DNA of 64,000 bases, from assembly GCA_022497145.1 (NCBI GenBank), contig MU385895.1, positions 186,001 to 250,000 of the forward strand, read 5' to 3'. Below the pieces are notes generated by a model that was not told the DNA's origin, searched no databases, and saw only the letters and a list, made by a program, of their open reading frames with translations. The translations under genes and the position numbers were made by a program. Source of the DNA: Rostrohypoxylon terebratum (Eukaryota; Ascomycota; Sordariomycetes; Xylariales; Hypoxylaceae). Below, piece by piece: positions 33,115 through 44,741 of this stretch. How positions within the stretch are numbered: the first letter of the stretch is position 1; the number at the start of each line of letters is the position of its first letter.

Positions 33115-36100
33115 CGTTGTTTTGCGCGTAGCGTAGTGTATAGCAAGTAGTAAATAGTAAATAATTATCCCGATTGTCTTGGTTTGTGTTTAATGAGAAG
33201 CGAAAAAGTTGGCAATGGCAAAGTCGGGGATATGATGAGAAATGCGTTGAGACAGGCCCCGCTGTACGACGTAGTTCGCGTACCGTCCGTCCTGTGACGA
33301 CGTCAGACTTCACTACGAGTACCTAAGCAGGTAACCGGAATTGAGTGTGACCACCGCCGTCGGCAACAGATAGGTTGAAAGGTTAAATGTGTAATCAGAT
33401 TAATCGTGAGTATGATATGAGCGTCGCGTGTAGGAGTCGCAACTTTAGATAGAATAGAATAAAGTTTGAAACGATCGCTATGAGTCAACCCGTCTCAGAG
33501 CATGGTGGAAGTGACTTTGCCGACAACTGGCAAGCGCGTGAATGTGTCTGTACATACTATGGGCATATTAGGTAGTAGTAAACTTCTCCAAGGGCTGCTT
33601 CCGCTTACAGCTTACAATGCGCAAGTCCATTTGTGGCTGTGCGTCTCTTGGCTCGAGTCACCAAAAAACGTCACTACACTGCTTAGAAGTTAGTGTAGGT
33701 ACTTCCGCGTATCTCGGAAGGCACGGTACCTGAGCCCGGCCCAAGCTTTTACGAACTGCTATTACCTAGTAACTTCGTATCCGACTAAAGAATAGAGTCT
33801 AAATCAAGGTTCAGAACCACGTGCAACGTTAAGGATTTATATTCAATTATCAACCACTTTGAAAGCAATTGGGAGAGAAACTTAGGAGACCGGGTAGATT
33901 GGGAAGTATGTACCTAATGTTTGTGTCGAGACTGGTCCTCAAGATCACGTTCCTCGTTGAATTCTACTCGTCCTAATTAAAAACATAGATGCACGTCATG
34001 GCCCGAATACAGATACAGATTCGTATATTCGTATCTATCGAGATTCGAGGGTACTAAGAGAGCTAGTTGGCTACGTATAATATGGCAAAGTCGTTCATCT
34101 TACCCGCTTCTTCGGCTCCCTCTTGCTCAAATGGTCGAGTTAGCAAGCAGGCAGGTTCCAAGATTTATTGGGTGAGACCTGAAGACCTGAAAATTGTGGC
34201 GGTGCTAGCTGGAGCAGCGTTCTCATTGGCAAAGGTAAAAGAATGGAGTAGGACCCATCGCCCCCATCGCCACCACTATTATTATGCGTTCAACTTTACT
34301 ATACTACCTACATAGTATGGTACACCAGGCTGACCAGGTACACATCTCGCATTCTCGTTCCTCGATTGTCGAATTGTTATTAGCAGATCGGCAAATCCGT
34401 TATGCGTCTTACGTAGGTACACACCGGAAAATACTCGATTGCGTGCAGCCAAGTTTGCCTACCTACCAATATTAAGTATGAAAACCGATATCCTAAGTTG
34501 GTATGGAAAAATATTCAGCAACATGTAAGGATAGGTAGGTAGGTATATAACAACGACACTGTCACCCCACACTTGTTTGTCATGGCATGCCTGAATAATA
34601 CCATGTTTGTGACTTGAATCTTCCTGTCAGCTGACCCTTCTAGAATTTTTCCATGCAAGAGAACCCTTGATGACTAACGCTCACGGGAGGTCAGGGTTTA
34701 GATCTTGACCGATATTAGGAAGAGACTGTACAGACCTCGAGCACGTAATTGTTTTGTTTACCATTGATTTCTCTAGGGGGGGATTTAAAGATGGTTTTTC
34801 AAACGCGTGAGGGAAAAGTTTTAGATAATAATTAATACACCTCAGGTGGTCTTGGTTGTGTCCATTGTCTTGAAACCCTGGGTACCTAATCAAGCCGCGA
34901 TGAATTTCCTTACTTTTCCGAATGCGACAACTCTACAGCCTCTTTAAAATGTCTTAAATGTATTGAAACGACTTGTCCGACGCTCATCTTATCAGCTCGA
35001 GGGTTGACACAGAACAGTGTCAGACATCGCGCGAGAAACGTAGAATCCAATTTCGGCAACTAACATAGCTTCCGAAAATAGCGAGAAACCCCCCAACATT
35101 GTGTGATGACGATTGAAACATATCAATGAAAAGGTTAGAGTCGTCTTGTCGGACACCGGTTTCGGATTGAGGGTTCATCGGGGCTGGCGGTCTATCGTAC
35201 TTCAGATCCCATGACCGCCAATTCAACGACCTCAGTTGCTGTCATAAGATAGACGAGTTCATGTTGTTTTGAGGTCCGGAAGACTCCCTAGGCGACGTCC
35301 GAGCTTTTGAAGCATTAATGTTGGCTATCGAAATATTCGGTGAGGCTTAACCCGAGCAAATTTGTCGAGTGCTAAACGGTCGAGAGCAGCCCACCTTGTC
35401 GCCTGAGTATTTGAAGCCTGCCCAATAACATCCCAGTAGTGATGTGCAGTAACTGCTAGCGGTTAGAAGGTTCAAATCGCCAAGGAGTGCTAAGTTGCTA
35501 ACAGTCCTAATCACGTCGCAAACATTCATGGGAATATTCGCGGTCATGGATCCATCTGTTTTCGAAATTTACGAACCCTGTATTGAATAGGTTGGGATGA
35601 TCTACTGGCTCGGGAATTTGAGTATCTTGTCGTTTTGTATGCCACCCACTGAGCCGAACAAAACTTAAAATACCTAGGACCTAGGACCTAGGTAGTGATC
35701 AATACTAACAGAGGTAAAGCAGCATTCCACGTAATCAGGGATGATTTGGCGCTTTTCAACTTTAGAGAAAATACCCTAGGTATGCGCATGCGCATAGCTT
35801 CGGATATTCGAGTCTGTGTTTGTTCTCATGTGTTCCACCACAGTGATCGATATGGTGATGCACAAACCAACACAGAGGCAGACAGGTAACGGATTGTCAA
35901 TATTGATCCTACTACGTACGTAGGTACCTACTTAAGTCTTAAATCCCTAGCTCAGGTTTGCCCACCTGGCAGCTGCTAAGCATATGCTAAGCATTTCTTG
36001 GTGGCACCGGACCAAATGTACCGTAGGGCTACTAGTTACTACTAGTACCGTTAGCAAACTGGCCAACGGCAGAGCATGTACCTAGCGTGTTTGGATTCCT

Positions 36101-38891
36101 GGCGAGAGTAGCATCAATTGATGAGTAGGACCTGAAGGATTCAAGCTGTGCAACGTCGCGTCGTAGCGTTTCCGCACCGCTCATTGTCCACTCGTAACCT
36201 CAGACTCCTTTCCTATTCCTCCCACGTGGACAATAGGCAGGTCTGGCCTCGTGTCAGTGCGGCTGAATCACGAATTAGAAAGTGGCGATCGTTTCTCTTT
36301 ACTGGGCGAGAAGCCGGTTACATGCGGAGTAACACCGACTGAAGGCCATCACGTCAAAGACCGGGGAAAATCTCATTGCCTCACAATTCAGGTTGTAGAA
36401 CCGCAAGCGTCCTTTCCGGCCGAGGTCGCCCATTTATAACTAGCGTATTTCGACGGCAAGCACGGCTCGGCTCCGAGTCCAAATAATTCGGGTGAGAGCG
36501 TCCCTAGCCCGCGAGATTAGATGAGAGATTCATATTAATACCTACTATTATGTATAACATGTGAGTACTCTTAAGTTTAAGCAACATTGAAAGCGGTCAG
36601 GGTCTTATCCTGTTATCAGCAGTATTCACAAACGGGCCGTTGTGTTGTGTAACCAAATATTACGAGCTGACTGCTCATACAAATTCAATCTTAGGCACAG
36701 TCAGATAATTAGATCGGCTACATGATGATCATCTTCGCAGGAGAAAAAAACAAGCGAGAAATAAGAAAGGTTTGGAAATTGGTAGAGTGAGCTTTAGCGT
36801 CAATGAGGAACTTATTGATATAACGATTTAGTGGATGTAACATGCGAAAAGTCCCAAAACCGACGATAAATCTCAAGATCAGAACAATCGGAACAAAGAA
36901 AGAAAAAAAGAAAAAAAAAAGATCAAGTTCTTCTCTCCATGAATTACCCCGACAGCCCCGAGCCTTCCCCAGTGGAGGAAACCGGGGTCCCTAGTCCTTC
37001 CCAAACTCTATTCGGCCCGTGGTAAACGTCGCATAAATAGAAAGGGTGGAAAGAGCGTCGCTATTAGCTTTTGGCAAGTCTTCGGTAGCTTCTCTTCTTG
37101 GTCCACTGACATCATCCCATTATCAGGTGCCATCGAGTACCGACGAGTACCGACGAGTACCGAAACTACGATTGGCTACCTTGTTTCTAATTTCCCCGTT
37201 TCTCCCAACGGAGCCGACAACCTTGAACAACTTTCTCGAAGATCTTTTGTTTGAAATCACCTTCTGACTATGGCGGGGAAATTTGGCCGAGACAGATTTC
37301 GACAACGAATAAGAACAGACTTTGAATTAGGCGGCACTCGTTCACCTCCTTACCTACCTTTACCCCGGAATTCTGAAAGGTGGGAGCCTCCAAATGCAGA
37401 TCAAGATTTGGTTGCATCGAAACGTGTTGGAATTGGAAGAATTGGGAGTACTGGGCTCTCCCTCGCGTCCGAAAGCCTGCAGAAGAACGTTCTGATTTCG
37501 TTCAAAGTTGGCCACTGATCTCTTTTCTTCTAGCATCCACATACCTATGCTAGCCTACCTACTATCTAGGTACATAGTAGGCCTTGTTTAGATGAGCTGA
37601 AGATTGGAGATGGTTTGCGTGAGGATGATAAAACCAAATCCTCGGGATGTTATTAGTTCATCCACATACGTACCACGTGCATACTAGTATTGCGCTCTTC
37701 TGCGCTCTAATTGATATTAAGACATCCGCACCCATGCGCTTCTTATCCCAGCCATCCCAGCCATCTTAGGTTAAGCATTCCGGCAACCAATTATCGTCGT
37801 TTGCTGCTTGTCTCTTTTCCCGTGGATCGGCTTGTTACCCGCATATGACACTGCAGGAAGTATTAACACGCGTGTGACTACCAAAAAATTTTGTGGAAAA
37901 GGACCCAAGTCCTCTTAGTCCTCCAGTCCCACCGTGCCGGGAAGACAGTGGATACGAATGGACGGGTGGGCGAATGGTCCCCCGTCCCCGTTTGGTACTA
38001 TCATGTACTTTCACATACACCGCACACGTACTCACTAGTAGTACCTAATACACGTACGATCTTGAGCAATGTATTAGTTATAACTTATGGCAAACTGTCG
38101 ACAAGATCAGGACCAGGATAAAGTCGTGCTTTTGCCCTTGCTACTTACTGCTGGCACCTAGGTAATAACTACCTAGCATTCTTGATTTCTCTTGTCTCGT
38201 GACGAGCTAGCTAGCCTGGACCGAAGCTTAACTTGACAATAATACGATTAGTACCTCAAAACGTCAGATACCTGGGTACATCTGTGGCCTGAGCCTGAGC
38301 CTACCCTAGGTGGACCTATAGCAATCCAAGAAAGTAGGAATCTGGGGATCCGCATTCCACTAGTACCTACCTAGTACTAGGCAAGAACTACCTAGTAAAA
38401 GTCCACGGTACGTATGTACACACCGCAGGCGCACCATACAACACCCATAGTACCTGCTTCGGGAAGCATTCAGCCAAGCGTCCCATCCACTTTGCCCATG
38501 TTGGTTTAATGTTTGACTACCTACAACGTAGGTTAGGTACACTACGCTCACCTCTTCGCGGGCTGCAATAGGTATCCCCCGGAAAGAACGCCACAGGAGC
38601 ACGGAGGAAGGTCTAGTGACCAATCTGCTTTGTTGCAAGCATCAAAGGATGAGCATCCTGGGAAACTTTGAACTTTCCCTACTCGGATCCTGGCCACCCA
38701 AATCGACATCTCTTTCGTATATAATAATTGATCGACCTCTCTTTCAACTTTCAGTCCAATCTCCCCGATTCTTAACGACTACTACTCCAGATCCCTTTAC
38801 TCCTCATCTCTCCACACCCGATAACCTGCTATCCTAATTACCCAGTGTCTCTATATGTGTCGCTAATAGACCACGCGGGGTCTCAGACATC
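33115..38891. other. 5.8 kb gene-free spacer upstream of sugar transporter
   Basis: The longest gene-free stretch of the window. No frame shows family motifs. Palindromic TACCTAGGTA-type words are frequent (for example 35670-35697, 37552-37572, 38155-38180, 38296-38400). A 10-base tandem repeat GAGTACCGAC (about three copies) lies at 37134-37165 and a purine run at 36894-36921. The right end carries a TATA-like TATATAAT near 38718, about 170 bases before the transporter ATG. It may hold long regulatory DNA, non-coding RNA or decayed repeats; I cannot separate these. Confidence 0.5.
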
Positions 38892-40696
38892 ATGAAGAAG
38901 ATTGGCAACATCTATTTCATTGCAGCCATATCCGTCATAGGTAAGCTTGTCACAAAATCTGCTAGCCTCCCGTCTACCATCTAGCTACCCGTAATTATCT
39001 CGACGTCATTATTTTAGTGACTAACGTGTAAAACTAGGTGGCGCGCTGTTCGGTTTTGATATCTCGTCCATGAGTGCCATCATCTCCACTGCTCCGTACA
39101 AATGTCAATTCAACCAACAAGTTAGTCGATCGAAAAGAATGATGCTAGCCTTACTGTTGTGCTGACTGTCATAGGGCAACAACCCGACAACCGGCGCATG
39201 CCAGGGCCCGGATGATGTCGTGCAGGGCGGAATCACTGCCTCCATGCCTGGAGGTTCCTGGCTCGGTGCCTTGGTTTCCGGTATTATCACTGATATCTTT
39301 GGTCGAAAGACTTCTATCCAAATTGGTGCCTGCATTTGGTATGTGGCTCACGACACACTGTGCCCAACTTTGACCATTTTTCTAACAATGATTTCCGTGT
39401 AGGATCATCGGCTCCATTATTGTCTGCGCATCTCAAAATATCCCCATGTTAATCGTCGGTCGTATCATCAACGGCATTAGCGTGGGTATCTGCTCTGCTC
39501 AGGTCCCCGTCTACATTTCCGAATTGTCTCCGCCGTCGAAGAGAGGTCGATTTATCGGTATGCAACAATGGGCGATCACCTGGGGTATCGCAGTCATGTT
39601 CTTTGTGTGCTATGGATCCAGTTTCATCAATGGCAAGGCGGCTTTCCGTCTTCCATGGGGCATTCAGATGGTTCCTGCTCTTCTGCTACTGCTCGGTCTA
39701 GTATTCCTTCCCGAATCGCCTCGTTGGCTAGCGAAGCATGACCGTTGGGAGGAAGCCAAGGATGTGTTAACTCTGGTACACGGTAAAGGCGACCCGCACT
39801 CCCAGCTCGTTGTAAGGGAGATGTCCGAAATTAGGGAAGTGGTCGACTTCGAGCGCGCCAATGCGGACGTATCTTACATCGAATTATTCCGCCCCAAGAT
39901 GATCAACCGTACCCACATTGGTCTATTCACCCAGATCTGGTCCCAGCTTACCGGAATGAACGTCATGATGTACTATATCTCGTACATCTTCACGATGACC
40001 GGCTCCGGTGACGATGTGCTACTTCCCAGTGGTATTCAGTTCATTATCAATGTCGTCATGACTGTACCCGCTTTGATCTGGCTCGACAGGTGGGGTCGTC
40101 GCCCGACGATGCTTGTTGGCGCGTTCTTTATGACGCTCTGGCTTTGCATCAACGCTGGTTTGTTTGCTGTGTATTCGAACCCGCCTGCGCCCCACCAGTT
40201 CGATACCGCTGCTATTTCGATGGTCATTGGTGGAAGGCCGGCTAAGGCTGTCATTGCCAGCACTTACCTATTTGTGGCGTCATACGCGCCAACTTGGGGT
40301 CCCGTCTCTTGGACTTACCCTGCTGAACTCTACCCTCTACGCGTCCGTGGAAAGGCTGTGGCTCTTGCTACATCTGCTAACTGGGCGTTCAACTTTGCTC
40401 TCGCATACTTCGTTCCTCCGGCATTTGCCAACATCACCTGGAAGACGTACGTGCTGTTCGCAGTATTCTGCTTCACCATGTTCTGGCATACGTTCTTCAT
40501 GTTCCCCGAGACTTCCAACAAGACCTTAGAAGAGGTTGCGGCCATCTTCGAGGACGAGGGACCGGGCACCATCAAGTACATCGGTATTCCTGCCTGGAAG
40601 ACGCACAATGACCGATCTATCGTTAGACTTGAGCGCAACCTCGTCAGCTCCGAGGAGAAGATCGGCATTGAGCACACTACTACACCCAAAAAATAA
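38892..40696 (+). CDS. MFS sugar (hexose) transporter
   Basis: Plasma-membrane sugar/proton symporter or facilitator of 529 residues, 12 predicted helices. Exons: 38892-38940, 39038-39120, 39175-39338 and 39403-40696, all joined in frame. Signature motifs of the sugar porter family are present: GGALFGFDISSMS in helix 1, DIFGRKTSIQIG after helix 2, PESPRWLAKHDRWEEA in the central loop, QLTGMNVMMYYISYIF in helix 7, DRWGRRPTM between helices 8 and 9, PAELYPLRVRGKAVALATSANW and FPETSNKTLEE near the C-terminus. The QLTG, with Gln conserved for hexose contact, supports a hexose carrier, but specificity (glucose, xylose or other) cannot be fixed. The short N-terminus is typical of transporters rather than Snf3/Rgt2-type sensors, and there is no long C-terminal tail. 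Confidence 0.93.
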
Positions 40697-42005
40697 ATCT
40701 AAGAAACCTTAGATGGCAGTTCCGCTGCTTGGCGCTTAGCCGAGGTGGCGGCGTGGCGGCAGCGGGAAGTGGGCCGGTGGTGAATAGCGTCGAAGAAGGT
40801 ATCAAGGGTCTACGAAGGACTCACTACTTAATGAGGAGTGGTTGGGAATTCGAGAACCCAAGGAAAAAAAAGGGTGGATTTCCGGAATGGGAGGTGTGCT
40901 GAATATAGCATGTCCTAGGGCACGGATGGTTTCATTCCAGAGGAGTTTGAAGGGCAAGTATATTATAAACTTGCGGTATTATACCCAGAAATGAATGCGA
41001 AAGCTCAATACAAAAGCTCGTCAACCAATGTCTGTATGGATTAGTTTATCTAACCAGTCACTACCCTATACTCATCTACCCATCTACCTACCTCGGGTGG
41101 TAGTATTGAAGAAGAATCCGTGGAGGTCGCCATTCCGTGACATATGTGACTGCAATTGATGTGTATTGCGTCTATGTATCTTTGTAGGTACATAGCTGTT
41201 TTATCATTCAAGACAGGTACTTTACTTATTACGAGCGTGCCTATTATTGGAACCCATCAATCTATCGAGCTCTTTTTCGGATTTCTGGTTTCCAATCGTT
41301 TACAAATGCGAAAGTGTAGCATTCTGTAGCATTTTGAAGGGACGCAATATAGGAGCGCATAAATCGGACCAATAGGGAAAGGTCAACAGCATTGCCAATC
41401 AATCTGTGTCGCGCTTGCTGGACTCTTACTAAAGGCGAGCAGGGCGGAAGCTGTTTCTTTAGTAATGATCGGACCTCTGGAGCTGGAATAACTTGCTCAT
41501 ACGCATACACGCCGATCGCGCTTACTAGTAGAGCTGCTTATCTATGTATCGGGGCTATTAGTAAGTAAAACATTGGAGAAACAATGGAGCTCAGTGGGCA
41601 GCTATGCTCGATGAGACCAATTAGACCAATTAGAGGGAGGGGCTTTTTGCTGCGCCAGTGCATCCAAGTGTGGTGCGGGCCACTTTACTTGAATCTATCA
41701 GACATATGAAATTAAGAAATATCTTGGCATAGGCGAACTGCGAACTAGGGGAGTTCCCAAGGTTCGAACGGTTCCACATTCGAGGCCTAGCCGACACAAC
41801 TAAACCCCCCCGAATCAGCCTTGCCCGTAGCCTGATCATTCCCAATCTTTCCATCCCGCCGTCAACTACCCTTCCTTTGGTACCTAACCATTGGCGTCCC
41901 CATCGTAGCATAGATGGTTCCCGACTGCTGACACTCTGCGACTTCTCTCATCATTCCCATCTCAACAGAGAGCTACTGTCGTCTTCTGCCGCCAATTGAC
42001 TTCCG
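40697..42005. other. Spacer between sugar transporter and caspase-fold protein
   Basis: Contains the 3' flank of the transporter and the promoter of the next gene. No gene, RNA or clear repeat is recognised. Confidence 0.55.
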
Positions 42006-44741
42006 ATGGATCAGCCGGCGGCAAAGAAGAGAAGGCTGGCTCCCAAGATTGAGGCTCAAGCCAGTCCTTCTCACCCGCCGCCTTTTTCTCATGAACCTGT
42101 AGGTATATTCAATTGATGACTGTAGAATCGTGCACTGACATAAATAGGCTCAACCGGCGCAGCATTATCAAGTTCAGGACGCCCCTCCACCGCCCCCAGA
42201 AAGACACGAGTTTGAATCGTTCGCGAGACACCTTCAAGATGCTGCTATGCTTATATACCGGCAAACTCAAAAGTCGCCCTACAGCAAGACGTCTGTTCTG
42301 ATATTACGTTGGGAAGAAGAAAGTGCTGTTGAACACGATCTCGCCGCTCTCGAGCAGGTCTTTCGACAACGGTATAATTACCGCACCGATACCTTCAACA
42401 TACCTACGGTAGACAACCCTAGCGTCAAGTTAGGAGTTCGTATATCATCCTTTCTTGAAAATGCGGCTCCGGACCATCTGTTGATAATATTTTACGCGGG
42501 ATATGGCTATGTTGGCGTGGATAATCAACTATATTGGGCAAGGTAGGTTACCCTCCCCTTTTACGAGGGATGCTCTGACACGTAATGCCTAGCCCCTCAA
42601 GAAAAGACTTAAAAATGCGGTGGAGCGGGCTTCGCTGTCTTTTTGAAGACGTTCAATCTGATATGCTTTTACTTCTTGATACTTGTGCTTCAAAAGAACA
42701 ACCTATTTCAGACAGTGGTAGCGTCAAGCAAATTATCGCGGCGAGCACACCCGAGCATTATTCCCGGGATCAAAACCTGCGATCATTCACGTCCCACGTA
42801 ACTGAGGCATTTGTTAAGTTTGGTGGTGGTAGGCCATTTACGGCGGAGCATTTATATCAAGAAATAGCAATCCAACGACAGCAGGAACTGATACAGGCGT
42901 CGGGGTTAACCAATGGAGCCAGTAAAAGTCTACCATTCACCGAAAAGTTGCCAATTTTATACACCTTGAGCTCTGGCAAGGGCCAGGGTATCTCTCTGTC
43001 TGCTCTGCCTCCCAGTACCGATGCGCAATTGTGTTCTCCGCGAGCAGGGATCGATGGAGATGCCCAACTACTCAGGGGATCCCGGGAAGATCCTATTATC
43101 CACCCAAGCGCGGTGGCAGATTTAACGTTCGATGAGCCGAGAGTCTTAGTGTGCACGACGTTTGTTGGCGAAGCAAGTCCAGATATGTCTTCTTTTAATC
43201 ATTGGCTTCAGAACGCACCAGCCATCGCCTCAAAGATTGCCGTCGAAGGCATGTTTCTTGGACCGCCGACCATGCTTCTCATATCAATGCCCGTTCCCGT
43301 GTGGAATGTTGTGCAGCACGATAAGGTCTGCTGCTTCCTAGGATATGTGAACTCTCATAATATGACTCATTTATACAATCGGTTGGTCGGATCTGTTTCT
43401 GTCAATAGGGCGTCGGCGAAGGATGTGGAAGATGGCCGGATGCTCCTTGAGGCTCGGGAGATAGCGAGCACTCCAATCACCCGCCGACATGAACTTCCTA
43501 CCCACGCTCAAACACGACCAGAGACACCCATACGTCCAGAAAGCGTGGGAAGAGTTGACCCATTGAGCTTAAGCTTACCGCAACCCTCTGCCGCTTCCAA
43601 TATGACGTATACTAGCTCGACGCCCGGCACTATCATATCAACCAAGAATGATGTGGAAGATTCTGCTGAAATGCAAGAAGCCGCCGAACAGCTCAAAGCC
43701 CTAAGTCATGTTCGACATGTAAGCAGTGATAATGTCTCGGTTGCGCACGCGCAGCCAGGTTTAGCAGATAATGCTGCATCCACTCGACATGACGAGGCTT
43801 CGTCTCACGAAACGAATGAATCCGGCGCAGATGAGACTCCTTATAACCCCGAATATACGCCACCGTCGTCACGGCCTAAGCTACAACGCCGATCACTTCA
43901 AAAACAAGCACCAAAACAAGAAACCCGCTGCAATCACTGCAGCCACGCGCCATTCAAGGATTATTCGTCGTTACGTAAGCATATTGCAGCCGCCCATACC
44001 CGGCCGTTCCCGTGCGCCTTTGCATTTGCGGGTTGCACAAGCACATTCGGATCAAAAAATGAATGGAAGAGACATATTGCATCACAACACTTGTGCCTCC
44101 AATATTACCGCTGTTCATCATGTCCGCAGAGCACGGTTGAAGGCAAAGGAAATGAGTTCAATCGGAAGGATCTCTTTACACAACACCTTCGCCGCATGCA
44201 TGCACCCTTCGCAATCAAGAAGGCCATTGCCAAGGGTGATAGCAAGCTGCAGGTGGACTGGGAGACCCACGTAAAGGAAATGCAACAGTCTTGTCTTGTG
44301 ACACGTCGGCAGCCTCCGCAAAGGTCGTCTTGTCCCAAGGCAGATTGTAACAGTCTGTTTGAAGGGCCTACCTCGTGGGATGAATGGACTGAGCATGTCG
44401 GTAGACACATGGAAAAGGGTGAGGCGGCACGGCTTGGTGTTGATCGGTTGCTGGCAAAATGGGCTTTAGACGAAGGCATCATCGAACGCAGGGACGATGG
44501 TGAATATCGACTCTGTACGGGGACAAACAACCCTCCTGAACGGGAATCTGGTGGAAACAATGCCGAATATCAGTCAGATGGAAATAAACGAGATCGTGGG
44601 CGTGATAGGGATCACGATCGCGATCGAGAAAAGGACCATGATCGCGACCCGGAAAGAGACCGAAATAGGGATCAAGATCAAGAAGATCGGACGATAATAG
44701 CAGCAAGTACAATGGTGGATAAAATGGATGTTGATGAATAA
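42006..44741 (+). CDS. Caspase-fold (pseudoenzyme) protein with C2H2 zinc fingers
   Basis: Nuclear-type protein of 878 residues; exons 42006-42098, 42148-42542 and 42593-44741. A basic KKRR patch lies at residues 7-10. Residues about 45-290 look like a caspase-like (peptidase C14) fold: a strand LLIIFYAGYGY, where active members have YxGHG, and LLLLDTCAS. Tyr150 thus replaces the catalytic His, while Cys194 is kept. A middle region (about 350-430) is conserved-looking but unnamed. After a disordered stretch come C2H2-type fingers (about 607-690, CNHCSHAPFKDYSSLRKHIAAAH and CAFAFAGCTSTF...H..H), a further CPKADCNSLF...H...H finger, and an Arg/Asp-rich tail. Probably a transcription or chromatin regulator using an inactive caspase fold for protein contacts; that role is inference. 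Confidence 0.75.

Noticed and set aside
36890..36925. Poly-purine run as a retrotransposon polypurine tract
   Set aside because: No LTR-like ends or coding remnants flank it.
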